Assembly (NCBI GenBank): GCA_033065855.1
Contig: JAVXUO010001466.1
Span: 1-64,000, forward strand
Origin: Escallonia rubra
Taxonomy: Eukaryota; Streptophyta; Magnoliopsida; Escalloniales; Escalloniaceae
Length of the DNA stretch: 64,000 bases
Direction of reading: 5' to 3'
A program made the position numbers and the translations under genes. Below the pieces are notes generated by a model. The model was not told where the DNA came from. It did no database searches and saw nothing but the letters and a program-made list of their open reading frames with translations. Of this stretch, positions 10,553 to 22,609 are shown piece after piece. The first letter of the stretch is position 1, and every line of letters begins with the position of its first letter.

Positions 10553-13262
10553 TCAATCTTCTTCGGCTACTTGGTTCTTCAACAATACCTTGAGAGAGTC
10601 TACTTCCAATTCCACTAGGAGGACGACTTCCATACCATAAACTAGAGAATAGATGGTAGTGCCGGTTGATATTCTTACTGATGTCTCATAGCTCCAGAGG
10701 GCATAATGAAGCTTGTCTAGCCAACTCTGACAAGAATCCGTCATCTTACTCAGCATGTTCTTGATGTTCTTTTCTACGGCTTCTACTGCCCCATTGATCT
10801 ATGGACGGTATGGCGATGAGCAATGTCCGATGATACCATATTCTTCAGCTAAATCCGCGACTTTCCCTTTGAAATGCAACCGTTGCCTGAAATCAACTCC
10901 TGAGCTAGCCTGTACCAACAAATGATGTTGTTCCGAATTAACTGAGCTACTTTTTCGCATTGAGCACGGGGTATGAAGCGGCTTCCACCCACTTTGTGAT
11001 CTGTGGCGAGCAGTATAACTCATGTCCGCTAGAAGCCTTAGGACTGATCTTCCGCAATACATCTATTTCTTAAACTGAAAGGGGCCAGGGGGAAGTTATG
11101 TTGTATAACTCTTGAGGGGGGAGATGCTGTAGATTGACGTATATTGGGCATTTATGACACATTTTCACGTGCTCGATGCAGTCTTTTTCCATCGTACTCT
11201 AGTAATATTCTTGTCAGAGGACTTTCTTTGCTAGGATACGGTCGTTCATGTGCGGTCCACATTCTCCTGAATGTATATCTTCCATAATCTTCTCTCTCAG
11301 TCACACACAGTAAGTGTTGTCCATTAAAGGTCTTTACACATTAACCGAAAGATCTATTAGGGTAATTACCATGGTTTGGCTACCTCTTCGTCTTCCACGA
11401 GTTTGATCATGAAGCAATAAGCTTGTCGATCTCTTTTCAGTACCACAAATGGCTCTACTTCCTATCCATCTGGTATATCTACGATTGACACTAGTGTGGC
11501 TACAACATCATCAAAATATGTTCTTTGAGCCAGGGTAGGTAATGGAACTCTAAATCCTCGAATTGATCCACGATCTTCTCTAAATGGGAATGGTATGCTT
11601 GATGTTCGTCTCTGATTATCCACATAGCTTGTATCTCGCATATGATCAATGCTAAATTAACATTTATTATAATCTCTCGGACTCCTATGTTCAGAGCCAT
11701 CTCTAAATTGAAAATACAAGCTTCATATTCAGGGTGTTGCTAGTAGCGTCTAAAGTCAACTTGATGGCTATGGGTGAATTCTAATGATATTAATAATATT
11801 CCCACCCCAAACCCTTTGATATTCGCAGCTCATCAAATTGTAATTGCCACCTTGACTCTGACTTAATGACGCAAACTCCGTCATCTAGGAATTTTGCCTC
11901 CCATCTATTGGTATCCTCAATCTGAGAATTTGCTAGCAAGTCGGCCACGACCTTTCCTTAGATTGATTTTTGGGTGACATATATGATGTCGAACTCTGAA
12001 AGCAGCAAAATCCACTTGGCTGTGCAGTTGGATAAAATTGGTTTTTCGAATAGATACTTCATGGGATCCATCATGACTACAATTTGACAGGGTAAGCCAA
12101 AAATGTAATGCCGTAATTCATATGTTACCCAAACTGGAGACACACACATCTTCTCTAAAACTGAAAAATTCACCTCTCATAGGGTCAATTTCTTGTTGAC
12201 ATAGTAAATGGCTCTCTCAACTAACGAATTATCTAAGTGTTGGCCCAACATGGCTCAAGTTGTGGTGTTGATCACAGTTAGGTATAGTAATAAGAGACCG
12301 CCGGGTATTGGGGGCTCAAGATTGAAGGGTTATTGAGGTGTCGCTTGATTTTGTCGAAGGCTTCTTGGCATAAAGGTTTCAAATTTTTGGCTTAATTTTT
12401 CTTCAACAAATTGAACACAGGTTCACAAATTGTAGTTAATGGGATATGAACAGGCTGATGTACAGGATTCTACCCAAGAATCCTCGGATTTCTTTTCACT
12501 TATGAGTGGGGGCATCTCAACTATGGCTTTTATTTTAGCTAGGTCAACCTCTATACCCCGTTTGCTAACCATAAATCCTAGCAACTTTCTAGCTGTAACA
12601 CCAAACACACATGTCTATGGGTTGAGTCTCACATTATATTGCCTTAACCTCCAAAAGTACTTCCTCGAGACTGTGAATGATATTCGCGCATATTGGATTT
12701 GATGATCATATTATCGACATAAAATTCTACCTCATTGTGAATCATATCATGTACAAAGGTAGTAGTAGCTCGTTGATATGCAACCCTAACATTCTTCAAT
12801 CCAAAAAGCATCACCGTGTAACAAAAAGTGCTTCACAAGGGGTGGTGAAAGCTATTTTTCGTTGATCGTCACGATCCATCTTTAATTGATTGTATCCTGC
12901 GAAGCAATCCACGAATGAGATCAACTCGTGCTCCTCGTAACGATGATCATGTATATGATGGGTAATGGAAAGTCATCCTTGGCGGAAGCTCGGTTAAGGT
13001 CCTGGCAGTCATTACACATTGGGACATAGCCGGTTGGTTTGGGGACTGATAAGATGTTGACTAACTAGGTAGGGTGTTCGATCACTCTTGATGAATCAAT
13101 GTCGAGTAACTTCATAACCTTCTACTTAATCTTAAAGGAAAACTCTGGCCTCAACTTACGGAAATTATGTTTGATAGGTTTGGTTTTTGGTAGGGTAGGT
13201 AAGTGGTGCTCCACAGTCGACAGGTCGATACCGGGCATGCCACTAAATGACCAGGCAAAAAA
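10553..13262 (-). pseudogene. Tat-lineage Ty3/gypsy pol remnant (RT-RH-aRH-IN)
   Basis: Pieces run on the minus strand in pol order. RT start FAWSFSGMPGIDLSTVEHH lies near 13262-13200, followed by ASAKDDFPLP near 12985 and a YVDNM block near 12715. LLGFMVSKRGIEVD is at about 12570. RNase H I (RHY..., MDPMKYLFEKPILS, LLSEFDIIYVTQK) is at 12173-11958. A second, archaeal-type RNase H-like block (VREIIINVN..., YLPWLKEH) is at 11700-11500. Integrase (EYGIIGHCSSPYRP near 10800; WLDKLHYALWSYETSVRISTG, YSLVYGMEVVLLVELE) is at 11062-10553. Two RNase H domains plus this wording indicate the Tat/Ogre group. Stops and frameshifts are numerous, and the RT box reads YVDN instead of YVDD. The reading frame stops abruptly at about 13262, where the MULE region begins. 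Confidence 0.8.
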
Positions 13263-13329
13263 TTTTTTTTTTTAATATATATATATATGAGCTGATTTGT
13301 TGCCCGCGCGAACTGGCCGTATATCCTTA

Positions 13330-13530
13330 AAGGATTCACGGCCAAAATGTTTTTCAGAAAAAAAAAAGACCGTCTGCCACATAGTGTGGCGGACGGACCT
13401 TTTGACCAAAATGCCCCGCCCTTCCCGGTCCGCTACACAGTGTAGCGGATGACTTTTTGCTGACATAGTGTCACATCTTGTCCCCCACTGCGTCCTCCAG
13501 ACAGTGTGACGGACAGCTTGGTAGATATAC
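13330..13530. mobile_element. Left terminal region of large MULE
   Basis: The segment contains two copies of a palindrome (gaccgtctgccaca..tgtggcggacgg near 13350-13380 and ccgctacacagtgtagcgg near 13430) and then cacatcttgtcccccact near 13470. The phrase gacacatcttgtcccccact appears inverted at about 25605-25630, followed there too by a cagacagt-like phrase and a TAGCGGAC palindrome. I read the pair as eroded terminal inverted repeats of one large Mutator-like element. The exact ends and target duplication could not be fixed. Confidence 0.5.
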
Positions 13531-13679
13531 CCTAAATTTTGGTAATTCCCAGCTTTTCTTCCATTTTCAGCTCTTGAGCTCCACTTGCCTCTATTTTTAG
13601 CTCCCTTTAAGTTCCTAACTTCAAGTAACAAAGTTTCAAGCTTCACTCAAGCAAGGTAAGTGGGTGAATGGTGAAGTTT

Positions 13680-14010
13680 TTTTTTCCGATTTTTATATAA
13701 TTTTTTTGAGATTATGTTTATTGTCTTTTTCAGCTATTCATCAAAGTAATTTTAATTTTTTATGTTCAAGAAATTAATTATTGTTAAATTCACATTTTTT
13801 TTGAGATTATGTTTGTTGTATCTGGCATGCTAAATTGGTCTATTCATCAAAGTTATTTTGATTTGTTATGTTCAAGAAATTAAGTTGTTAATTTTAAGAA
13901 ATTAATAATTGTTAATTTCAAATTCTTTTTTTTTTAGATTATGTTTGTTATATTTGTCATGCTAAATTGGTCTATTCATCAAAGTAATTTTGATTTGCTA
14001 TGTTCAAAAA
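13680..14010. repeat. Three ~105-130 bp direct repeats in transposase leader
   Basis: The phrase attcatcaaagt(a/t)attttgattt occurs near 13736, 13842 and 13973. Two of the copies are preceded by a gagattatgtttgttgtat...catgctaaattggtc phrase. It lies just 5' of the transposase start, so it is probably leader or 5' intron sequence. Confidence 0.55.
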
Positions 14011-14097
14011 TGCCCTTTTTTAATTAATTTCTATGCCTAAAAATGTTACAATCTGATAGTTAAACATAATTTATTTCTACATATATTTTGTTTCACA

Positions 14098-16302
14098 ATG
14101 TCTGATTTTATGTCAAGCTCGAACACCCCAGTAGATGCTAGTGAACCATATCTAGGGCGAACGTTTCGAACATTGGGAGAAGCCGAAAAATGTTTTCGAG
14201 CGTATTCGTTGAGGGTTGGTTTTGGCATTAGAATCAAGACAACAAAAACAAGCAACATAACAAAACAAATATGCTATCGCTTATACAAGCGCCATAGGAG
14301 CAGACACCCATTGCAAAATGAGAAACACGTTGGTAGTGATGACGAAATAGGATATGCGTGGAGAAAATGAGACTTCTTTGCACTCACAAATTACAAGCCT
14401 GGAATTGGCACACAATCACCCGTTAGTAACCCCTTCAAAGGTAAGTCAGATGCATCAACACAAGAAGATGAGTAATGTCGCAAGGAGCCTGATTCACCCA
14501 ATGAGTAATGCGTAGATAGAACCTACCGACATTGTTAATGTTATTGCTGAACAGGCTAGGGGAATTCAGAATCTAAACGTTAACGCGGTCCAAACCCAAA
14601 GACGAGCCGCGTATGACCACAATGATGCTCAATCCACAATGATGCTCAATCCACAATGAGCCTATTGAAGCGGATGCAGATGGAGGACCCGCAGTTTACC
14701 TACGATCAGAAACTTGATGACGAGCACCGAGTTACCATAATTTTTTGGGTCGACGGTCGTTCGAGACTTACTTATAAGTATTTTGGGGATGTTGTGACTT
14801 TCGACACCACATACTGTATCAACAAGTACTCGACGTCGTTCGCTCCTTTCACAGACGTTAATCATCATTATCACTCCATCCTGTTCGGGTTCACGTTGTT
14901 AAGGGATGAGAGCGAAAGTTCTTTTGTATGGTTATTTAAGACGTGGCTAGAAGCCATGAATAACAAAACACCTAAAGTTACCATCACCGATCAAGATTTG
15001 GCAATGAAGAAGGCTATTGCTACCGTCTTCCCAAATACTCGACACAATTTGTGAACTTGGCATATAAGCAAGAAATACCCTAAACGTTTGCATCACGTGT
15101 ATGCAAAGTATCCAGACTTCAAACATGATTTTGACAGGTTCGTTAACAAGTCATTAACGATTGAGGAATTTGAAGAGAGGTGGGAAAAACTTGTTCAGGA
15201 TTACTCATTGCAAGACCACGAGTGGCTCCAACACTTGCATGAGCTCAAAGAGAAATGGATTGACGTTTACACGAGAAGGTACTTTTCTGCAGGCATGAAA
15301 ATGACAGATATGAATGAATCTATGAACGCGTTGTTCGATAGCTATGTAGGTACAACTACGAATTTGAAGAGTTTCGTCACATCTGCCCAAAAATCGGTTG
15401 CACAATTATTCGTGAAAGAAAGGCTGCGGAATTTGCAAGCACATACAAACAAAGGAGAAGGTTGCTTGAGACCCCGTTGGAGGTGAATGGTGTGAAAGTA
15501 TATACAAAGGAGATGTTCATGCAATACCAAGTGGAGCTACAAAAATCGGGATGATACATTATAAACAAGGTGGCAGAAAAGTCTACACATGAGTACCAAG
15601 TTTATTCGTTGGTGAACGACCTTGCCCCTGAGAAGGTGCGTAGACTGTATATGGTGAGCCATGACACATAGACGGATTCAGTGACATGTGTTTGCAAGAA
15701 GTTTGAGTTCCATAGCATGTGGTGTAGACACATTCTGTGGTTTTTCACCCAAAAGAATATCAAGCAATCCCCGATAAATACGTCTTGCCGCAGTGGACTA
15801 AGGTTGCAACCAGGTTGCACGGTACCATTGCCTTTCCGGAGCATCTGTATACTGACTTTGAAGAATCAGAGACGTTGTAGTATAATCATCTGGTGACAAT
15901 GTTTACATGTTTGTCCGTAAAGGGTGTTGCTATAATGGCCGGATATAACATCTCCACGAGATAGCGGAGCAGCATAAGCCCATCGTCGACCAGTTTGAAG
16001 TAGTTTCAATCACCAATGCGGTTGACATTAAGCCTACGCAGGGATCATAAGATGATGCGCCGGTTGAGGAAGTGAACAGTGATATCCGGCCTTTGGATCT
16101 AATTATATCGCAAACGAAAGGCCGCAAGAGATATACACGGATGAAGAGCTCTATTAAACAAGCAACTCAACCTAAAAAGTTGAGAAGGTGTGCATTGTGC
16201 AACAAAATGACCAACCATGACAACCGGAACCATTATAAGGCACTGGGGATAAGTCCAGGGGGTTTGCTAGATGATGTCGAAGAAGATGCAGTTGACCTTT
16301 AG
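14098..16302 (+). pseudogene. FAR1/MURA-type MULE transposase, decayed
   Basis: An N-terminal FAR1-type DNA-binding segment (EPYLGRTFRTLGEAEKCFRAY, VGFGIRI) begins at the ATG at 14098. The MULE transposase core runs from 14656 to about 15480: YFGDVVTFDTTY (first Asp), FTLLRDESESSFVWLFKTWL, then TITDQDLAMKKAIA (second Asp). After that come TWHISKKYPKRL and EEFEERWEKL, which carries the third acidic residue. A SWIM zinc finger follows near 15680 (VTCVCKKFEF, WCRHILW), then a CCHC-like knuckle near 16185 (RRCALCNKMTNHDNRNH). Breaks are visible: gaps at 14370-14650, an in-frame TGA at 15052 where the family has Cys, a frameshift near 15470, and later stops. The enzyme would cut and paste the element by a DDE mechanism; this copy cannot. 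Confidence 0.85.
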
Positions 16303-16564
16303 TCTATTTTTTTTAATAATCTTTTAGGAGCCATCAAGTCTGCTGGCGTTGTATTTGAATTGTAGACTTTGTAATAATCTTATAATAATCCTAGATGTTT
16401 ATTGATATTCAAATTTTACCGTACCATTTGGTTATTCACGAATTGTGTTTCTTTACCACCAGAATTTTAATGTACTCTTATAGAAACATTGCATCCAACA
16501 TTTAGCCCAATTTTAATGTATTCTTGCAGAAACATTATAGTCCAACACTCAGAAATTTTTTGAT

Positions 16565-17525
16565 GGTTTAGCCGCGGATGAGGTAACAGAAAGATTACAT
16601 TCCAAAACTTAGAATATTTTGGTGTTTTTGCTCATCCGCTATACTGTGTAGCGGACGGCCTAGCAGAAACATTGGAGTCCAACCCTTAAAATATTTTTGG
16701 TGTTTTAGCCATCCGCTACACTATGTAGCGGACGGTGTAGCAGAAACATTACGCTCCAACACTTAGGATTTTTTGATGTCTTACTCCGTCCGCTACACTG
16801 TGTAGCGGACAGCCTAGCAGAAACATTGGAGTCCAACACTTAGAATATTTTTGGTGTTTTAGCTATCCGCTACACTATGTAGCGGACGGTGTAGCAAAAA
16901 CATTACACTCTAACACTTAGGATTTTTTTGGTGTTTTACTCCGTCGCCTACAATGTGTAGTGCACGGCCTAGCAGAAACATTGAAGTCCAACACATAGAA
17001 TATTTTTGGTGTTTTAGCCATTCGCTACACTATGTAGCGGACGGTGTAGCAGAAACATTACACTCCAACGCTTAGGATTTTTTTTGGTGTTTTACTCCGT
17101 CCGCTACACCGTGTAGCGGACGGCCTAGCAGAAACATTGGAGTTCAACACTTAGAATATTTTTGGTGTTTTAGCTGTCCACTACGCTATGTAGCGGACGG
17201 TGTAGCAGAAACATTACACTCTAACACTTAGGATTTTTTTTGGTGTTTTACTCCGTCCGCTACACTGTGTAGCAGATGGCCTAGCAGTAACATTGGAGTC
17301 CAACACTTATAATATTTTTGGTGTTTTATCGGTTCGCTACACTAAGTAGCGGGCAGTGTAGCAGAAACAATACACTCCAACACTTGGGATTTGTTTTTTG
17401 TGTTTTACTCCGTCCGCTACACCGTGTAGCGAACGGTCTAGCAGAAACATTGGAGTCCAACACTTAGAATATTTTTGGTGTTTTAGCCGTCCGCTACACT
17501 ATGTATCGTACGGAGTAGCAGAAAC
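16565..17525. repeat. ~155-bp satellite with TAGCGGAC palindromes
   Basis: The phrase cctagcag(a/t)aacattggag starts near 16659, 16813, 16968, 17124, 17280 and 17437, giving a period of 154-157 bp and nearly six copies. Each copy has two half-units of about 77 bp, and each half-unit carries a hairpin ccgtccgctacac / gtgtagcggacgg. About twelve such hairpins are present. The same palindrome occurs at the proposed MULE ends (about 13350, 13430 and 25520), so it is part of that element's own repeat system. It lies between the two convergent genes of the element. Confidence 0.85.
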
Positions 17526-17727
17526 ACCTAAAGACTTTTTCCTTATTTTCTTACCCACCATCAACCTATCTCAAGAAGGGCAAAAAAACCACAACACGCA
17601 AAATTCTTAACCACAACACAAATGTCTGATTCACATTGACTTTCATAAACAAAGGAGATCAAATGTTTCAGAATCACAAGCAGTTTGAAGTAACAATGCT
17701 ATGTCATAAAAATAATTGTTTACAATT

Positions 17728-18640
17728 TCATTCGGCCTCATTTTGAGCCGGATTCTCGTCGTGAGTTGGATTTACAATATTCCTAACTATTTTAGGCCGA
17801 CTGCTATGAATTTGCCAAGCGATCCTATATCTAAAGTTTTCTATGTCTACTTTGCTCCAGACGGCCTTCCTGAGGCTCTCACTCCGACAAATGTAGTCCA
17901 TGTACATCATGACGAAGATGCCACAGTCCGAATGATTAGCTTACATGATCCTCCATTTCTTCAATTGAACTTCGAGCTTCGGCCTCCCCAGAACTTTTTG
18001 TCCACGAAAAGAGTGGACCATGGCACAAAATAGATCCTGTGGAGAAATAAAAATGGCATAAGCTACGAGATAACAATTGCAATAAGAAAAAAACAACAAT
18101 CACAAGATTGCCATAACATCCAATTGGGCTTTGAAAAGTTGCTTTATGGGCATCTCTTTGGCATCGTTGTGGAAACTGTCGAAGATTGTTATGACCATTT
18201 TTTTTGGTTCATAGCAAACCAAGTACCAGTGGTTCCCATTACCCAAGAAGGGTAATAGGAAGACGTCAGCATCACGGGCGATCATCGGACTCAACCTATT
18301 CTCAAGAAATGCAGTGAGCAAACTAGGCTGACACCAATGGAGCAAGCTTTTCCTCCCCCTCATGTCTGTCCAATGGTTCCAATGGGCACAAAACATGTCA
18401 TGAAAAAGCGTATCCAACAAAAAAATGTGGGGATACGCATTCCCCCTATCCCAACCCTGACACATCAAAAGTTTGACGTAGGCAATGATCACAGTGTCTT
18501 CCAACCAAGCCCCCGGAGCTAGGGTGGACATTTCGTCCCACAAGATGTTGTAATCCACATTTTTCTGGTAATTCACACCACTTTCTGTTCGTAGCTGGGG
18601 GCCCCGCTAAAGTAACGTTGGTGGATTAGGGCACATTTTG
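17728..18640 (-). pseudogene. Ulp1-type (C48) cysteine protease domain, 3' part of PMD-Ulp1 gene
   Basis: Minus-strand frames give GAWLEDTVI, HWCQPSLLTAFLE and LLPFLGNGNHWYLVCYEPKK (catalytic His). These are followed by VITIFDSFHND (catalytic Asp region), an intron-like gap (donor after AQLD near 18115, acceptor ctccacag near 18030), and then SDCGIFVMMYMDYICRS near 17945-17895, which carries the catalytic Cys. The tail ends at the stop at 17728. Ulp1 enzymes remove SUMO; in plants, transposon-carried Ulp1 domains are a known cargo of some MULEs. One in-frame TAA precedes the DCG box (near 17955), so I call it a pseudogene, though an unseen intron could also explain it. The 5' continuation is at 18607-19383. 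Confidence 0.75.
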
Positions 18641-19383
18641 CCAACTGTAGAGGCTTCAACGGATGCCCTTTGGGATAAATGGGAATGACTAGGGGGTGGG
18701 GGGGGGGGGTCGACCGGGGGATATTGCTTTTTGGGGGGATCGACAGGGGGATATTGTCCTCTATGCGGCTCTTCGGCTATCCCAAGGCTAAAAAGTCCCG
18801 CCCACGGGACGAGTAACAGTGACTCGGAGAGATTGAAGTTTGCGAAGTCGAAGTCTTGTGTGACTTGACTCCGAGATAGTGGTGTAAACTCCGAGTCCCC
18901 AAGCAAAGCAAATGAGGGACCACTGAACTCCACCCAATGAGGCATTCTTATACCCGATGGCGGCCCCCAAGCACCACCCATCCCAACTACAGAGGGACCG
19001 CCAACTCCTTCACTCACCCCTGGAGTCTGCCCCCGAGGGATCACCGTATCCTCGCTCACATACGAAGGCTGCCACCCTAGATAATCCGCATAACGACTTT
19101 TAAACTCCCCATAATTAATCACCCATACCTCAGCCTGTGATCGAAGATCCGCTCCCATGGCATCTATCAGATCCTGCCGCTCACTCAGCTTCTTCAAGAA
19201 GGCGAGCGAGGCATCAACCTACATCCAAAGAGATACCTTAAACATAAGCGGGATTGAATGTAAAACAAGAAACATTAAATTCAATTAAAAGCATCGACGA
19301 CTTATGAGCTCATATGCCCTACCCTAATTGATCTGACCCCTAGGGTGGTACTTCTGCCCTCTTGTCTACCTTATTGGGACTAT
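18607..19383 (-). pseudogene. Linker of PMD-Ulp1 gene, Pro-rich
   Basis: A minus-strand open frame of about 196 codons (19197-18607) includes KKLSERQDLIDAMGADLRSQ and a Pro/Asp/Gln-rich repeat (QYPPVDPP twice), next to a G-run at 18697-18711. It has no domain of its own. It sits directly upstream of the Ulp1 domain and reads on toward 19383, where the inserted CACTA begins. The text resumes past that CACTA at 23619 in the same strand, so I treat it as the middle of one broken gene. Confidence 0.55.
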
Positions 19384-19969
19384 CACTACAAGGAATAAGG
19401 TCTTTAGCGACGGATTTTCCCGTCGCTAAAGGCCTATATTCCGTCGCTAAAAGTTTTAGCGACGAAATTACCGTCGCTAAAAGTCCCTCGTATAAAAGGC
19501 CGTTGCTAAAAGTTTTGCGACGGAATTATAAAATCCGTCGTCTAATATAGAACTTTTGGCGACGGATTTATTACTGAATTAGCGACGGAATATCCGTCGC
19601 TAATTATGTTTTACGTACTTTAATTTATTTTCTTTTTTACGAAATTAGCGACGGGATAAAATATTTAGCGACGGAATTAATCCGTCGCTAAAAGTTAAAG
19701 TCATTTTTTAATTTTTTTTAAATTTTTTAATGCCCAAACCTGTAATAAAAAATTCAAACCAATTGAGTCCCATCCTCCGTCAACAATCTCAGTATATCAA
19801 ATGCACGATTAACAATCTAAAATCATCGATTAAAAATCATCGATCAATAATCACAATTAACAACCTAAAATTATCAAACAAATAGTCAATGTTCACAACA
19901 TTGTTCAAAATGTACATATCCGATGCGATTAATTTAAAATATTGTCTAATTACACCTTAGAGTTCAACA

Positions 19970-20406
19970 TTAGGGGAAAGGCTTTTCACAAGTGCTTTCA
20001 TCAAACACGCTGACTTGAAAACGCATTTGCCCCATGTGTTGAAAGACTACAAAGTCTCCTAGATGGAGGTCATGTTGTTGCACGAATTCGTTCCAACCCT
20101 CTTCGAAGCAAAGAACCTCTTGGCCAACCTTCTTCTTCAATTTAACAAGCCATGACCCCTTACGGCTGGTTAAAGTTGCTTCAAATCTCAATGTGGTAAG
20201 CAATCGCCAAAATGCTACCGGTATGGCCTAACATATTCATAATACAGTAAGACATGTAAGTTTTTAACCAAAGATAAAACTTTTAACACACACGAAAACA
20301 TAGAGAAAGCGGGATGACATACAAGTTCTGTATGAAAACCAGGCATCATGACCTTGAAGAAATGCCTGTTGACTGAAACGTCCCTGTTCACCGAAGCAGA
20401 AGCCAT
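19970..20406 (-). CDS. Single B3-domain protein (REM-like), two exons
   Basis: Exon 1 is 20406-20323 (ATG at 20406, 28 codons: MASASV... RHFFKVMMPGFHTEL) and exon 2 is 20227-19970 (85 codons and a stop). The intron has a gtatgt donor and a ttag acceptor. Joined, the 113-residue product reads as one B3 DNA-binding fold: FFKVMMPGF, then IPVAFWRLL, EATLTSRKGSWLVKL, W.EFVQQHDLHLGDFVVFQH, and RFQVSVFD. This matches the order and length of the B3 fold in REM-family plant transcription factors. Those proteins often have several B3 domains; this one has one and no other domain. It lies wholly inside the CACTA element, so it is probably a captured gene or gene fragment. No stop or frameshift is seen. 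Expression is unknown. Confidence 0.75.
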
Positions 20407-20409
20407 TTA

Positions 20410-22600
20410 ACCTACTTTAACATGAAAAACCAATCGATGATTATTCAATCGACGAGCATCAATTTCATAGCTGAATTAAATCTATCAAATTATGTTAAAG
20501 TGATGCTAAAAAAACAGATCCACAGTGAGTTGTAGCTAAAATGACTACCACAAAAATCTCAACTACGCACATCATCATTTGTCTCTAATGATGTCTGCAA
20601 CAAATGTCACTAGCAATATCTACTTATAACTAGTGGTCACTGAATAGGGATTCGTAGGCTATTTCTGTCACAGAGGTTGCACCCAAAATCTTCCTAGTAA
20701 AATTGACACTCTCTCCCTCTCATTTTGAGTGTCTTGTTTGACTTTACATTTTGATTAAGGAAGCAAAAATTAAATACGTTAGCAAGTCATAAAACTTACA
20801 CATTTTCTGCAAAGGTCCCCTACAAGCAAAAGTTTCAAGAAAACGCATTAGATGTGATCACCCTATTTTTTAGGGATAATACATAAGAAAATGTAATGCA
20901 CTAGCTTACTATATACTTTGGAACCGACTAAAGTCCAAACTGCATATGAAACTACGATTACAACTAGTAGTAGTAGTAGTTTAATTGTTTTGAGATTCGA
21001 GCTGATGAATTGAAGAATGGAGGGCCCCCCAGTTTTATCTCCCTTTTTCTCTCTCTGCAAACGCAATGCAATGCCATGCCTCGGCATATCAAAAGCATCA
21101 TCCACAACATCCGCCATTGCTTCTGCTGCATCTCCCTCCACCATATGCGCTGAGGATCGATATGTGTCTCTCTCTTTTGTAACATTTTATTTATTTAACA
21201 GTATCCATTTGAGGAGGAGGATCTAATTAAATTGGCTTTCATGTTCAGCCTACGTCTTGCCATCTCTCAATCTTAACAAATAACCTTTGATTCGTGCATA
21301 ACCAAAACCCCTCTACAAAATTAAGCTTAGGGATCACCCAACTAACAACATGGCAATAATAGCAAGGAACCATGCATCAACCAGCCCAAGTTGCAGACTG
21401 CTAACAACGTGCTATGTGGGCAGAGGCAAAAAGCACACTCAATTCACTTGGTCTCTTCACGTTGAATTTCAGTTTGGGACAAGGGGTGGGAGGTCTTACA
21501 TCCTACTGTTAAGACAGCATATCATGTTGGGCGATTGTCTTCATATTCTATTGATTTTGGGAGCTTGTTATGAGGATAATTGTGGCATATGAGTAGGCCG
21601 TAGGTACGAAATGTCTGATTTTTGGTATGGAAACTGGGCTGTGGTGGGGGCAGAGGTTGGCAGGCATGAAGTGTTGAGCACCTCAATACCGTCTTGGTCA
21701 CAGACATTTGGTCGGCTTATTTGTGGACTCGGTGTCCTTCCCCATATTCTTCTTGTTGTTTAAGAGGATCTGAATTTGGTTGCTAGGTCAACCTGACAAA
21801 AATTGTCACTTCAACTCAAGTTCAGGTCCAATTGCTTTTTTTTTTTAAGTCCTTTATTATCATTAAGCTACAACAACACTACTTACATGTCTTCAACCCA
21901 GTCAAATTTAAACAAAGATAACATCAAAATTCATCAAAGTTGCAAAACTGTGTTAGGCAGTTTCCAATCTTGGCGTAATTGCTGATTGGTTGGTGATCTC
22001 TGGACTTTCTTCTAGCTCAATAACCTTTGTTAAGAAGTAAAAAAAAGTTACCAACTTTAGATCGTAGCCCCCTACACCCCCCTCTCCTTTAAAAAAAAAC
22101 TAAAAATAAAATAGAGGGGGGTGGGGAAGGAACTGAACAAGCCTATTATTTCTGATAGTCTGACAGTGAGCTTGTAGCCTAACAATTAGAAATATTCACC
22201 TTTAACATTTGAGCTTCACAACAATCACCTAAACAATTATAGCACAACGATTAAAAGATGCTTAACATAGAAGTGAAAATCAAATAAGTAAGAATGAACA
22301 TCTAACATCATATTAAAAAAGAAAGTGTTTACCATATAAAAAGAAGGAAAGAGCACGGAAAATATAGATGTCCTTGACTTGTCAACAGTGGGATTCAACC
22401 CGACTTGTCCTCGATCATTCATGTCTTGATCAATATCCTTATTCTTGTCTTCAACTTTTAAAATAGTGGAACAGGAAAGTCACAAAGTTGTACCAGCTTG
22501 TGAACATGACCCATTTTTCAGTCAACTTACATTTTTCCACAAGACAACCCGTGCTTAAGTGCTAAATGCTCAAAACCTCAACATGTGAGTACACAGAGAG
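20410..22600. other. CACTA interior without a recognised gene
   Basis: Mostly AT-rich. A minus-strand frame at 21144-20863 encodes an N-terminal acidic stretch then a hydrophobic run (LLLLLVVIVVSYAVW). A plus-strand frame at 21350-21592 has no known motif. Neither has support beyond being open. The sequence at 22440-22609 directly precedes the CRK leader and may be its captured promoter. Confidence 0.3.
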
Positions 22601-22609
22601 AACAAGAGA

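Noticed and set aside
16565..17525. CRISPR-like regular palindromic repeats
   Set aside because: The 'spacers' are themselves repeated, the period is 77/155 bp, and this is a plant nuclear context; it is a transposon satellite.
17716..18033. Plus-strand open frame of 105 codons
   Set aside because: It is the shadow of the Ulp1 3' part on the minus strand, which carries the catalytic-Cys motif.
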